NCBI GenBank assembly: GCA_015063285.1
Contig: SUST01000001.1
Coordinates: forward strand, 62,001 to 126,000
Source: Thermoplasmata archaeon
GTDB taxonomy: Archaea; Thermoplasmatota; Thermoplasmata; Methanomassiliicoccales; Methanomethylophilaceae
Length of the DNA: 64,000 bases
Direction: 5' to 3'
Both the position numbers and the translations under genes were made by a program. Within the stretch, counting starts at the first letter, position 1; the number at the start of each line of letters is the position of its first letter. A model generated the notes under the pieces. It saw nothing but the letters and a program-made list of their open reading frames with translations, did not search any database and was not told where the DNA came from. This document shows positions 54,067 through 62,933 of the stretch, in pieces.

Positions 54067-54645
54067 TCAATCTATGCTGAACTGATCAACGGTCTTGAGC
54101 TTGGGGTATTCGCCGATCCTCTTGGGCATTATGTCCAGGTCCTCGCCGTACAGATCGGAGAGCTCCATATGCAGCATCTCAATCCTGTCCGCTCCGCGGA
54201 AGGCGCCCTTGTTGATCAGCTTGGACACCGAATGGTTGTGATCCACAACCCTGTTGTCGCTTACCAGATTGTCCGCGTGGGCTACGATCTTCTCCTCGAT
54301 GGTCTTCGGCATGTAGTCCCCCGGCGGGAGTCCGAGCTCCTCCACGTCCTCCTGGTCCAATCCTGCACCGGTATGCTTGCGTACAATATCGACCAATGTC
54401 TGCGGGAGGCCGTAGTCCTCGACGATCTTCGATCCGATGTAAGCGTGCATGATCGTGTGCTCCTTGGAGCGCCCTATGTCATGCAGAAGGGCTCCGGCTA
54501 TGACCGTGGGCATGTCTGCTATCCTTATCTTGGAGGCTATCTCCTCCGCGACGGCCCTGACGGTGCAGCAATGGATTATGACCCTCTTCTTGCAGCCCGA
54601 ATCTATCAGATACTGGATGCACTGGCGGTCATTCGGAATTGACAA
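54067..54645 (-). CDS. HDIG-domain phosphohydrolase
   Basis: 192 residues. HCCTVRAVAEEIA supplies the first His, GALLHDIGRSKEHTIMHAYIG the HD motif and following His, and a late Asp (HADNL) closes the metal site. These archaeal TIGR00295-type HD proteins are of unknown substrate. It overlaps trm56 by 17 bases on the same strand, forming an operon of regulator-trm56-HD. An RNA or nucleotide phosphoester role fits the neighbours. Confidence 0.88.
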   Translation of the reverse strand: MSIPNDRQCIQYLIDSGCKKRVIIHCCTVRAVAEEIASKIRIADMPTVIAGALLHDIGRSKEHTIMHAYIGSKIVEDYGLPQTLVDIVRKHTGAGLDQEDVEELGLPPGDYMPKTIEEKIVAHADNLVSDNRVVDHNHSVSKLINKGAFRGADRIEMLHMELSDLYGEDLDIMPKRIGEYPKLKTVDQFSID

Positions 54646-55144
54646 CGGTCTTCCCCCTTTCGTTAGGAACGACTGTGACCTTGCCGTGACGGTCCTCGTA
54701 CAGAGCCTTACCTTCGGTGTAGCGGTCCAGGAATATGGCCAATGCCGCTATCTCCGAATGTGGCTGGTTTCCAACCGAGACGTTGAAATCGGCGCGCTCG
54801 TAGACCTCAAACGGAACCTTGGATGCACCCACAATGATCATGATGTCCTCATCCTTGGGGATCTTCGGTATGGCGTCGACTACCTGCTGGCCGTACATCG
54901 TCAGATGGACTACCTTTCCCTGGAAGTCCTTCATCGCCTCTTTCCATGACACCCCGGTCTTGATGGTGTAATCGCCGCCGAAGCGGTCCACTACGCTGCG
55001 GATGTTCTCCTCTAGCACAGGGTCGTACGTATCGACGTAGATTCCCTTGGCTCCGAGGGCCCTGGAGGACAATGCGACATGGGTGGTCACCCTTTTGTCC
55101 CTCTCGGGACGGTGGCCTATCCTCATTATCCAAATGTTGTTCAT
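54629..55144 (-). CDS. trm56: tRNA (cytidine-56 2'-O)-methyltransferase
   Basis: 171 residues, a SPOUT methyltransferase of the COG1303 family. The opening NIWIMRIGHRPERDKRVTTHVALSSRALGA and the knot region VGASKVPFEVYERADFNVSVGNQPHSEIAALAIFLDR are diagnostic. It methylates ribose of C56 in the tRNA T-loop, an archaea-specific modification. It overlaps the upstream regulator by 4 bases and the HD gene by 17. Confidence 0.93.
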   Translation of the reverse strand: MNNIWIMRIGHRPERDKRVTTHVALSSRALGAKGIYVDTYDPVLEENIRSVVDRFGGDYTIKTGVSWKEAMKDFQGKVVHLTMYGQQVVDAIPKIPKDEDIMIIVGASKVPFEVYERADFNVSVGNQPHSEIAALAIFLDRYTEGKALYEDRHGKVTVVPNERGKTVVNSE

Positions 55145-55644
55145 TTCTCTTCTTTGATGAGCTCTATCCTGTGCCCGCGGTAATCCATCTTGACCGACCT
55201 GCGGACAAGGCTCTTGAGCATCGTCGAAGACAGACCCAATGTCTCTGCGATGTCGCCCGAGAACTTACCGTCCTTACCGACCTCTTCGAGGATCTTGGAC
55301 TCGATCTCGGAGTACTCCTCCTCGCTCATCATGGCGGCCGTGAGAACATCGCTGATCTCATAGACCGGCCACTGAGCGTTGATATTGAATGAGGTGTAGT
55401 ATGTATGGTAGGACTTCTTGGGGTAGTTCCCGTCCGTGGACATCCAACGCATCTCCACGAGCTTCATCTTCTCGAAGAAGATGATAGCGTCCCTGCCTTC
55501 GGGACCGTATTTCTCCTCGATCTCGTCGGCTGTTCTCCATTCCAAGGTCACCTCTTTCAACACCTCTCTTTTGATTGGTGTGTCAACGGACCTGAGCATG
55601 GGGACCAGCTCGGACGGCTCGTTGATGACCTTTATTCTGTTCAT
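55141..55644 (-). CDS. Winged-helix regulator (COG4738 type)
   Basis: 167 residues. An N-terminal ArsR-like winged helix (about 20-85: LKEVTLEWRTADEIEEKYG...FFEKMKLVEMRW) and a second HTH-like segment (about 125-160: FSGDIAETLGLSSTMLKSLVRRSVKMDY). First gene of the trm56-HD operon, to which it is translationally coupled. DNA target unknown; matches the archaeal COG4738 set found beside trm56 in relatives, as I recall. Confidence 0.8.
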   Translation of the reverse strand: MNRIKVINEPSELVPMLRSVDTPIKREVLKEVTLEWRTADEIEEKYGPEGRDAIIFFEKMKLVEMRWMSTDGNYPKKSYHTYYTSFNINAQWPVYEISDVLTAAMMSEEEYSEIESKILEEVGKDGKFSGDIAETLGLSSTMLKSLVRRSVKMDYRGHRIELIKEEK

Positions 55645-55863
55645 AAACTAGCTAAATAGCGTCAATATTATAAATGAAATAGGGAAAATTATTAGGAAAA
55701 AACTAAGAAATTGACCGTTTTTGTCTGTTTTTGTTCATTTTTCTGTCATATTACTGGCCTTTATCTGGCATTTTAGAAGAAGATTGGAACCGGAATCAAG
55801 GTGCTTAAATCCTCCTTAACAGCCAAAAAACGTTTTTATCGGACCTATTTTTATGGGCATTTC

Positions 55864-57285
55864 ATGCTATTGCTAGTTGTATGTCTGATGTGCCTTTTGC
55901 TGGGCTATCTGATATACAGCAGATTCGTCGAGAGGATGGTAGTCCCCTTCCGTGATTCTACACCCGCAGTAGCGCATCCTGACGGCATCGATTACGTCCC
56001 GATGTCCAGGATGAAGAACCACCTCATCGAGCTTCTCAACATAGCAGGTACCGGCCCCATATTCGGTGCCCTGATGGGAGCGAAATGGGGGCCTATCGTC
56101 TTCGTATGGATCGTTGCCGGTACGATCTTCGGCGGAGCTGTACACGACTATATGTGCGGGATGATGTCCGAGCGCAACAACGGCAGGTCCGTATCGTATC
56201 TCGTCCGCCATTACCTCGGAGAGAGGACAAGGTATCCCGTCCTCATCCTGCTCCTTTTCGTCCTGATCATGGTATCAGCGACGTTCGCAAGGAGCGCCAG
56301 TGACCTCCTGGGCTACATCACGGACATCCCGTCGATAATATGGATCGTCATCATTCTCATCTACTTCCTGGCATCCACACTCCTGCCCATCAACAAGCTC
56401 ATAGGGAAACTGTACCCCGTATTCGGTGTCCTTCTGATCGCCATGGCCGTCGTGATCACAGGCGGACTGTTCTTCGGAGGATACGAGTTCCCCGTCTTCA
56501 CTTTGGATAACCTCCACCCTGACGGGAAGGAGTTCTTCCCGGACATGTTCATCACGGTCGCATGCGGAGCGATCTCAGGATTCCACGCCACACAGGCGCC
56601 CATGGTCTCGAGGTGCATCACGAGCGAGAGGGACGGCCGTATGGTGTTCTACGGCGCGATGGTCGTCGAGTCGGTCATCGCCCTGCTCTGGGCAACCGCC
56701 GGGCTGACATTCTTCCAGGGAACCGCAGAATTAGCAGATGCATTGGCAGCGGGAGGTGCCTCCACAGTGGTCTACAACATCGCTGTCGGTGTGGCGGGAC
56801 CTGTGGGAGGTATACTTGCGGTCATCGGTGTCGTGATCTGCCCGATTACCTCGGGAGATACCGCACTAAGATCCGCGAGGCTGATGGTTCAGGACGACAG
56901 AGACATGGATTCGTCCGACATGAAGAAGGTCATGCTGATCACTCTCGCCCTCATGGTGCCCATAATGCTGCTGTGCTGCATCGATTTCTCCATACTTTGG
57001 AACTACTTCTCCTGGCTGAATCAGACGTTGGCATGCCTGATGCTGTGGACAGCGACGGTGTTCATCCTCTCGTACAGGAACCATATCAACTACGCGCTGT
57101 TCATCGTCATCCCTGCGATATTCATGACGATGGTGACATCGTCCTTCATCCTCCACTCGTCGCAGGGACTGGGCCTCGATTACAACCTCAGCATAGCATT
57201 GGCAGCGCTGTTCACGGTCGCCGTTACCATCCTTTTCATCAGATACTATCTCAAGAAAGTCAGGACCCATGCCGAAGACTTCTGA
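55864..57285 (+). CDS. CstA-family transporter (copy 1)
   Basis: 473 residues with about twelve to thirteen hydrophobic helices, the short CstA form. NIAGTGPIFGALMGAKWGP, HDYMCGMMSERN, ISGFHATQAPMVSRC and CPITSGDTALRSARL are conserved CstA blocks. Bacterial CstA proteins import peptides or pyruvate. ATG 55864 was chosen because the paralogue starts at the same residue and a TTTTTATC box lies about 26 bases upstream, implying a leaderless message. The open frame before it has no family match. It is about 85 percent alike by eye to copy 2. Confidence 0.9.
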   Translation: MLLLVVCLMCLLLGYLIYSRFVERMVVPFRDSTPAVAHPDGIDYVPMSRMKNHLIELLNIAGTGPIFGALMGAKWGPIVFVWIVAGTIFGGAVHDYMCGMMSERNNGRSVSYLVRHYLGERTRYPVLILLLFVLIMVSATFARSASDLLGYITDIPSIIWIVIILIYFLASTLLPINKLIGKLYPVFGVLLIAMAVVITGGLFFGGYEFPVFTLDNLHPDGKEFFPDMFITVACGAISGFHATQAPMVSRCITSERDGRMVFYGAMVVESVIALLWATAGLTFFQGTAELADALAAGGASTVVYNIAVGVAGPVGGILAVIGVVICPITSGDTALRSARLMVQDDRDMDSSDMKKVMLITLALMVPIMLLCCIDFSILWNYFSWLNQTLACLMLWTATVFILSYRNHINYALFIVIPAIFMTMVTSSFILHSSQGLGLDYNLSIALAALFTVAVTILFIRYYLKKVRTHAEDF

Positions 57286-57350
57286 GGGCCCGATTGGAGG
57301 TGCACCTATACAGCAAACAGTTTTATCAGTCCTTTTTATACTGTTAACTC

Positions 57351-58772
57351 ATGCTGTTGCTGATTGTATGTCTGATCTGCCTTTTGCTGGGCTATCTGAT
57401 ATACAGCAGGTTCGTCGAGAAGATGGTCATCCCGTTCCGTGAAACGACTCCCGCGATGGAACATGCGGACGGCATCGACTACGTCCCCATGCCCAAGGCC
57501 CAGAACCACCTCATCGAGCTTCTCAACATAGCAGGTACCGGACCCATATTCGGCGCCCTTATGGGAGCGAAATGGGGACCCATCGTCTTCATATGGATCG
57601 TCGCCGGAACGATCTTCGGAGGAGCCGTCCATGATTACATGTGCGGGATGATGTCCGAGCGCAATGATGGTAAATCGCTCTCATACCTTGTCCGCCGTTA
57701 TCTCGGGAACAAGACGAGATATCCTGTCCTCATCCTGCTCCTGTTCGTCCTGATCATGGTATCCGCGACGTTCGCGAGGAGCGCCAGCGACCTTCTGGAC
57801 ACGATCACCGGCGTTCCTTCGCTGGTTTGGGTCATACTTATTCTAATCTACTTCATGGTATCAACGGTCCTGCCCATAAACAAGCTCATCGGAAGACTGT
57901 ACCCCATATTCGGCATCATACTGATTGCGATGGCCGTCCTGATCACAGGCGGACTGATCGTCGGAGGATACGAGTTCCCAACCTTCACATTGGAGAACCT
58001 CCACCCTGACGGGACCGATTACTTCCCGGACATGTTCATCACAGTGGCCTGCGGAGCGATCTCCGGATTCCATGCGACTCAGGCCCCCATGGTTTCCAGA
58101 TGCGTCAGGAACGAGAGGGACTGCCGCATGGTGTTCTACGGCGCCATGGTCGTCGAATCCGTCATCGCACTGCTCTGGGCGACCGCCGGACTGGCCTTCT
58201 TCCATGGTACCGTAGGATTGGCCGAGGAGCTGGCGGCAGGAGGGGCGTCCACTGCGGTCTACGACATCGCCGTGGGCGTAGCCGGGCCTATAGGAGGCAT
58301 ACTGGCGGTCATCGGAGTCGTGATATGTCCAATCACTTCGGGAGATACCGCGCTGAGGTCCGCAAGGCTGATGGTTCAGGACGACAGGGACATGGACTCG
58401 TCCAACAGGAAAAAGGTCATTCTGGTCACCCTCATCCTCATGATACCGATCCTCCTGCTTTGCTCCATAGACTTCTCCATCCTTTGGAACTACTTCTCCT
58501 GGCTGAACCAGACCTTGGCATGCCTGACCCTGTGGACGGCTGCGATATTCGTCCTTTCGTACAGGAACCGCATGGGTTACGCCATCTTCCTGGTCATCCC
58601 GGCGGTATTCATGACGATGGTCACATCGTCGTTCATACTGCACTGGTCGGAGGGATTTAGCCTCGATTACGACCTCTCCATAGCCCTGGGAGCGATGTTC
58701 ACTATCATCGTCACCCTGGTGTTCATCAGGTACTACCTCAGGGTGATCAAGCCTCATCCCACAGAATTCTGA
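57351..58772 (+). CDS. CstA-family transporter (copy 2)
   Basis: 473 residues, collinear with copy 1 without gaps: the same conserved blocks and helices, differing mostly in conservative positions and the C-terminal tail. It begins 65 bases after copy 1 and has its own promoter (GTTTTATC about 28 bases before ATG), so the two can be expressed separately. A tandem duplication kept intact suggests different substrates or conditions; peptides or pyruvate are candidate substrates. Confidence 0.9.
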   Translation: MLLLIVCLICLLLGYLIYSRFVEKMVIPFRETTPAMEHADGIDYVPMPKAQNHLIELLNIAGTGPIFGALMGAKWGPIVFIWIVAGTIFGGAVHDYMCGMMSERNDGKSLSYLVRRYLGNKTRYPVLILLLFVLIMVSATFARSASDLLDTITGVPSLVWVILILIYFMVSTVLPINKLIGRLYPIFGIILIAMAVLITGGLIVGGYEFPTFTLENLHPDGTDYFPDMFITVACGAISGFHATQAPMVSRCVRNERDCRMVFYGAMVVESVIALLWATAGLAFFHGTVGLAEELAAGGASTAVYDIAVGVAGPIGGILAVIGVVICPITSGDTALRSARLMVQDDRDMDSSNRKKVILVTLILMIPILLLCSIDFSILWNYFSWLNQTLACLTLWTAAIFVLSYRNRMGYAIFLVIPAVFMTMVTSSFILHWSEGFSLDYDLSIALGAMFTIIVTLVFIRYYLRVIKPHPTEF

Positions 58773-58852
58773 GGCTCTGCCAGCGTTAAACCTGTATTCA
58801 AGGGTCTGGTCGAAAGCAAACTCTTATTAACCGACTTCCTAATCACAAACGC

Positions 58853-59020
58853 ATGAAGCAGACCAAGGAACCCGAACTCAGGTGGCAGTGTCTCAACTGC
58901 TACAAGGTCTATAAGGGTGCTGAGGGAGAGCAGAAAGCCCTCGACTGCTGCGGATCGCTCATCCAGGGATGGTGGACGAACTACGGCAAATGGGGCAAGC
59001 AGAACTGGTACGGAAGATGA
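58853..59020 (+). CDS. Small rubredoxin-like or zinc protein
   Basis: 55 residues, too short for routine gene calling. MKQTKEPELRWQCLNCYKVYKG is followed by DCCG, giving a CxxC plus CC metal site, and a Trp/Gly-rich tail GWWTNYGKWGKQNWYGR. TCTTATTAAC lies about 27 bases before the ATG, so it may be leaderless. Codon use matches neighbouring genes. No family recognised; iron or zinc binding is likely. Confidence 0.6.
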   Translation: MKQTKEPELRWQCLNCYKVYKGAEGEQKALDCCGSLIQGWWTNYGKWGKQNWYGR

Positions 59021-59089
59021 TTCCGTACCTTTCCTGAGTCTCCTCAACCCAATTTCTTTTTACATTCCAGTTGACATTAGGTATTCAAC

Positions 59090-59395
59090 ATGTCGGACGG
59101 CAAAGAACCAATCGGATCCATCTCGGAAGAATTTGCGCTTCTCGAAAGACATGTCCTGATTCTCAAGACCGTCAAGCTCAACCAGCCCGTCGGACTCATC
59201 AGGCTCTCGGAGATGACCGGGATTCCAAAGCACAAGGTCAGATATTCTTTGAAGCTCCTCGAGCAGGAAGGAATCATCAAGGCCACTCCCGAGGGAGCGA
59301 TGGTCACCGACAGGTACGATGAATTCCTGAAGAACATCTCGGAATACGTCAAGGGACTCTATTCCAAGGTGGAAGAGTTGCTTTCGCAAATCTGA
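59090..59395 (+). CDS. Winged-helix protein
   Basis: 101 residues. ALLERHVLILKTVKLNQPVGLIRLSEMTGIPKHKVRYSLKLLEQEGIIKATPEG is a classic winged helix (about 16-70), followed by a helical tail (YDEFLKNISEYVKGLYSKVEELL) that could dimerise. TTTTTACATT lies about 28 bases upstream of the start. It precedes the tRNA-Asn gene. Small archaeal transcription regulator; target unknown. Confidence 0.8.
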   Translation: MSDGKEPIGSISEEFALLERHVLILKTVKLNQPVGLIRLSEMTGIPKHKVRYSLKLLEQEGIIKATPEGAMVTDRYDEFLKNISEYVKGLYSKVEELLSQI

Positions 59396-59444
59396 CGTCA
59401 CATAGGTTAATATAGGTCTCCATCATTGCGAGGATTACTACCTT

Positions 59445-59520
59445 GCCGCTGTAGCTCAGTAGGTAGAGCGTGTGACTGTTAATCACAAGGTCCTCGGTTC
59501 AAATCCGTGCGGCGGCGCCA
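59445..59520 (+). tRNA. tRNA-Asn (GUU), 3' CCA encoded
   Basis: All arms fold: acceptor GCCGCTG with CGGCGGC (one G.U), D-arm with AGCTCAGTAGGTAGAGC, anticodon loop CTGTTAA with anticodon GTT at 59478-59480, T-arm TTCAAAT. CCA is encoded at 59518-59520, and a run of eight T follows directly as terminator. Confidence 0.95.
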
Positions 59521-59710
59521 TTTTTTTTCACTTTTTTCTAAATAAATCTCTTCCTGGCACTTATTTCTTTATAAAGAGCAATCCAACAGACCTTACTGTC
59601 ATAAAAAATGGAAAAAATTTTGGAAAAAAACAGAAAAAAATGTGAGATAATCCGAGCTATCAATTCAAGGTAAAAACACATCATTATTCTCATGAACGAA
59701 ACGTCTTATG

Positions 59711-59754
59711 AACCTGAGTTCGCCACATAAGGTAATATGATGCGAGCTCAGTTT
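59711..59754 (+). repeat. 44-bp inverted repeat, left copy (hairpin)
   Basis: 42 of 44 bases match the reverse complement of 61550-61593. The copy is itself a hairpin: AACCTGAGTTCGC and GCGAGCTCAGTTT arms around an 18-base loop, followed by TTTTTATG. The two copies bracket the leucine-rich surface protein gene and its promoter. Confidence 0.85.
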
Positions 59755-59811
59755 TTATGACAATCCAACTCTCTTTTATTTATACGAGTACGACCTGGAT
59801 TTAACAGTGAT

Positions 59812-61341
59812 ATGATGATCGCCGATTCTGGGATAAAAACGTTCAAAGGAAAGGTGTCTACATACGTTAGATCCCTCGCATGCTTAATGCTTACACTTGC
59901 CGCCGTATCTGGATTGTTGATCGTTTCTGAGGATGCTGACGCTAATGTATCTGAATGGGATCATCACAGTACATGGGGATCGAATGACTGCATCATAGAA
60001 CTTACTGGTCATATAAAATCGATTGATGGTATTAATCACTGGTCCAACACCACTCTGACTGTCAGTGGTACTGGTCCAATGGCAGACTACCCGGCAACCC
60101 AGTATTCCTATTACACTACTGCACCTTGGATTGATGCAGCGGGTTATAACAGTACGTGCAATACCGTGGAGAAGGTTGTCATTATGGAAGGGGTCACTCA
60201 TGTCGGGGCCTTATCCTTCCAGGGCTTATACAATCTTAATGAAGTAGTTTTGCCACATTCGCTCATCAGTATAGGGGACGGCGCTTTCGAAAAGTGTGGG
60301 AATCTGAAGGAAGTTATTACAAGAGATAATCTTGAATGGATCGGAAGCGACGCTTTCTCAGAGTGCAAAAGGCTTTCGCACGTCTATCTGGGCGAATCCG
60401 TGAATACTATTGGGAGTGGCGCATTCAAATGGTGTCCTCTCAAAGAAATTAACTTGCCAAATTCTGTTAAGACGATTTCGGGGGCGTTCCGCTTCTCCGG
60501 TATAGAGAGTGTTCAGCTGCCTGCAGATCTCAAGAGTATCGGTAAAGACGCCTTCAGTTATTGCAGTAATCTTAAATCGATCAAGATTCCCGAAACGATC
60601 GAGTATATAGGGGATGGCGCATTCAAACATTGCACCAGTCTTACTGCCGTAGTAATTCCTGATTCCGTCAAAGAGATTGGATATGGCGCATTCGAAAGCT
60701 GTGGGCTTCTGAGTACTGTAGAATTGCCCGACTCGATCGAAGTCATCAAATGGGACATGTTCAGCAACAGCGGTCTGCAATCCATACGCATACCGGATTC
60801 CGTGAAGATAATCGAAAGTAGTGCTTTCTCGAATTGCAAGCAGTTAACAGATGTAATGATGGGTGGATCAGTAGAAGAGATAGGTTTCTTCGCGTTCCAA
60901 GGGTGCGATAAGCTGGATGGCATCATATTCCCTGAATCACTGAAAAGGATGGGTGAAGCAACCTCTGGGTTCCAATTGCTGAAGAATTTCTATCTTCCAG
61001 CTGGTCTCGAGATCATAGATCCCACATATCGTCTTTTCAAGTGGTACGATCTCGACGGGAATCTGGTAGAGCCCACAGTGGAAAACCTAAGAGGGCATTT
61101 GTGGGAATCAGATGGTAAGCTGTTCGGCACCGCACATATGGTCACAGCTGGAGAATCGGATTCTGACAGTACCCCGTCCGATCAGATCCCTGAGAAGCTG
61201 AGTCCGTTACAGGATTATTTACGCCGCTCGGTAAGCAGACTCATCGATTGGGCAACGAGCGAGATCCCGGGACTGCTCGACATCGGAGTAACCATCTATC
61301 TGATGATCAAAACCTCTTGGTCACCTCATTTCGAATCGTGA
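59812..61341 (+). CDS. BspA-like leucine-rich repeat surface protein
   Basis: 509 residues. A signal peptide (about 1-42, with hydrophobic SLACLMLTLAAVSGLLIV) is followed by about ten LRR_5 repeats of about 23 residues (about 95-390), each with a pattern like IGDGAFEKCGNLKEV. The last 50 residues contain one hydrophobic stretch (LLDIGVTIYLMI) that may attach it to the membrane. Such proteins bind host or bacterial surfaces in gut microbes. It has a TATA box (59774-59784) and lies inside a pair of 44-bp inverted repeats. More AT-rich codons than neighbours suggest transfer. Confidence 0.85.
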   Translation: MMIADSGIKTFKGKVSTYVRSLACLMLTLAAVSGLLIVSEDADANVSEWDHHSTWGSNDCIIELTGHIKSIDGINHWSNTTLTVSGTGPMADYPATQYSYYTTAPWIDAAGYNSTCNTVEKVVIMEGVTHVGALSFQGLYNLNEVVLPHSLISIGDGAFEKCGNLKEVITRDNLEWIGSDAFSECKRLSHVYLGESVNTIGSGAFKWCPLKEINLPNSVKTISGAFRFSGIESVQLPADLKSIGKDAFSYCSNLKSIKIPETIEYIGDGAFKHCTSLTAVVIPDSVKEIGYGAFESCGLLSTVELPDSIEVIKWDMFSNSGLQSIRIPDSVKIIESSAFSNCKQLTDVMMGGSVEEIGFFAFQGCDKLDGIIFPESLKRMGEATSGFQLLKNFYLPAGLEIIDPTYRLFKWYDLDGNLVEPTVENLRGHLWESDGKLFGTAHMVTAGESDSDSTPSDQIPEKLSPLQDYLRRSVSRLIDWATSEIPGLLDIGVTIYLMIKTSWSPHFES

Positions 61342-61416
61342 CAGGAGTATGAATATGATGGAATCAGTATCTGGAGCCTAAAGTGCCTTGTACCGCTTGT
61401 TTCAAGTGGATAACTC

Positions 61417-61456
61417 GTGAGAGGTCTCACACCAGTATCTCTGTGAGTCCTCTCAC
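61417..61456. repeat. 13-bp hairpin downstream of the surface gene
   Basis: GTGAGAGG-T-CTCAC and GTGAG-T-CCTCTCAC pair around a 12-base loop with one T.T mismatch. It lies 75 bases after the surface gene; a possible terminator without a T-run. At 61482, 61494 and 61506 follow three 12-base units starting GTAAAT. Confidence 0.5.
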
Positions 61457-61549
61457 GAACTGTCCGCTGAGGCATGTCCGTGTAAATGTCCTAGTAAATG
61501 GCCGGGTAAATCGCGTTACGGCCCGAATCTCTCTGCTGTTTATTTTTAA

Positions 61550-61593
61550 AACCTGAGCTCGCATCATATTGCCTTATGTGGCGAACTCAGGTT
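61550..61593 (-). repeat. 44-bp inverted repeat, right copy (hairpin)
   Basis: Perfect outer arms AACCTGAG/CTCAGGTT; on the minus strand the hairpin is followed by TTTTAAAAATAAAC. Partner of 59711-59754, in opposite orientation. The 331-base gap 61342-61673 otherwise holds only the hairpin at 61417 and short repeats. Confidence 0.85.
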
Positions 61594-61673
61594 ATGAACA
61601 ATAATGAACACTAAGGAAGACCGTTGACCGACCATTACTTCTTCAATCATGCGATCGGTGGGCAAGGCTATGC

Positions 61674-62843
61674 TCATTCCTCGAATTCTTCGATCCTGCG
61701 CACTATGCTCATCTTGTCCTTGGTGGACTTGTTGTTCACATAGTTGACGAGATTCGATCCCGTGAGCATGACGCTAGAAGGTCCGGAACGTACGTAGAAC
61801 TCCTCGACCTTACCGTCCTTCAAGAACACGGGTTTCTTACATCTGGCACAGTCTACACGGATGATCGCTTTCCCCTCGTCCATGTCGATGACCCTGAAAG
61901 AGATGTAGGGGAAGAACTCATCCCCGATCTTCGAGGAGATCATATGGGTGAAATGCAGGTTCATCTTGTCCCTGCTGTCGAACTCCTTCTCGTCCACCCC
62001 GTAGATGGAGCCGTCGTCGGAGACCCCGATCATCAGGATTCCGCCGGTGGTGTTGAGGAACGCCACGATCGTCTTGAGGACGGCCTTCTCCATCCTCTTG
62101 TCGTTCTCCCCCGTCTGTATGTTGGTGGTGATCGTCGATTTGAACTCCAGTTTCTCGGATTCGCCCGAGGCGATGATGGCCAGGGCCTCCTCCTTGGCGC
62201 GCTCGTTGGAATATGAACCGCCCGTATAGGCCTCCATGCTCTTGTTGAGGCCGCTGTTGATGATGAACCTGTCAACCCCCAGCTCGCTGAGGAACATGGT
62301 GATGAGGGCCCCGACTATCGAGTAGATGACGTAGGTGGTTATTATCCAAATCTCGAATTCGGTGTTCTGCTGGAAATGGTAGTAGGTTATCTGCGCCACG
62401 AACATGAGCAGCTGGACGGTCATGGCGATGCCGAAGGCCGCCATGTAGACGAAACTCTTGTTGTCCTGCTCCTTCTCCGGAGAGGAGTGCATCATCGTGT
62501 ACACCACGACCTGTCCCATGAGCATCAGACAGACTCCCGTCAGGATGCTTGAGAAAATACTGATAAAAGCATGGGCGTCCCTGAACTGGTTGGATATGAC
62601 CACAACAAGGAGCGTGAACACCATCAGCATTATCAGGAGAGGAGGCACATGTGCTACCTTGCGGTCGGTTATGATCGCTATCAGCAGCATGATCGCAATC
62701 GGGACGGACAGAAGAAGTTGGTCGATCCTGCCTGCGAGGAGCTCGCTGACGATGATGAGTATGTCTAGGGCGAGGAAGGAAACGTAAAGGACCAGCGTCC
62801 TGGTCGGAATCCTGTTCTCTCCGCTGGAATGGCTCCAATCCAT
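61674..62843 (-). CDS. Membrane protein with cytoplasmic Schlafen AlbA_2 domain
   Basis: 389 residues. Six hydrophobic helices (about 18-200) are followed by an AlbA_2 (Schlafen-type, divergent AAA_4) domain at about 228-375: ESEKLEFKSTI opens it and FLNTTGGILMIGVSDDGSIYGV is its signature. AlbA_2 proteins bind nucleic acid or have nuclease roles, mostly as soluble regulators or defence proteins; a membrane-anchored form is less common. Monocistronic, downstream of tRNA-Met on the opposite strand. Confidence 0.85.
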   Translation of the reverse strand: MDWSHSSGENRIPTRTLVLYVSFLALDILIIVSELLAGRIDQLLLSVPIAIMLLIAIITDRKVAHVPPLLIMLMVFTLLVVVISNQFRDAHAFISIFSSILTGVCLMLMGQVVVYTMMHSSPEKEQDNKSFVYMAAFGIAMTVQLLMFVAQITYYHFQQNTEFEIWIITTYVIYSIVGALITMFLSELGVDRFIINSGLNKSMEAYTGGSYSNERAKEEALAIIASGESEKLEFKSTITTNIQTGENDKRMEKAVLKTIVAFLNTTGGILMIGVSDDGSIYGVDEKEFDSRDKMNLHFTHMISSKIGDEFFPYISFRVIDMDEGKAIIRVDCARCKKPVFLKDGKVEEFYVRSGPSSVMLTGSNLVNYVNNKSTKDKMSIVRRIEEFEE

Positions 62844-62933
62844 GATACCCTTAACCGCTCGGGCATATATAGGGACATGTTCTGAACCGATATTCGATAA
62901 TTTATTATGTATAATCTGTTTAACCGCACTTGT

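Noticed and set aside
59711-61593. Integron attC sites or insertion sequence
   Set aside because: The repeat ends do not contain the GTTRRRY/RYYYAAC core of attC, and no transposase or integrase lies between the copies. The enclosed gene is a surface protein.
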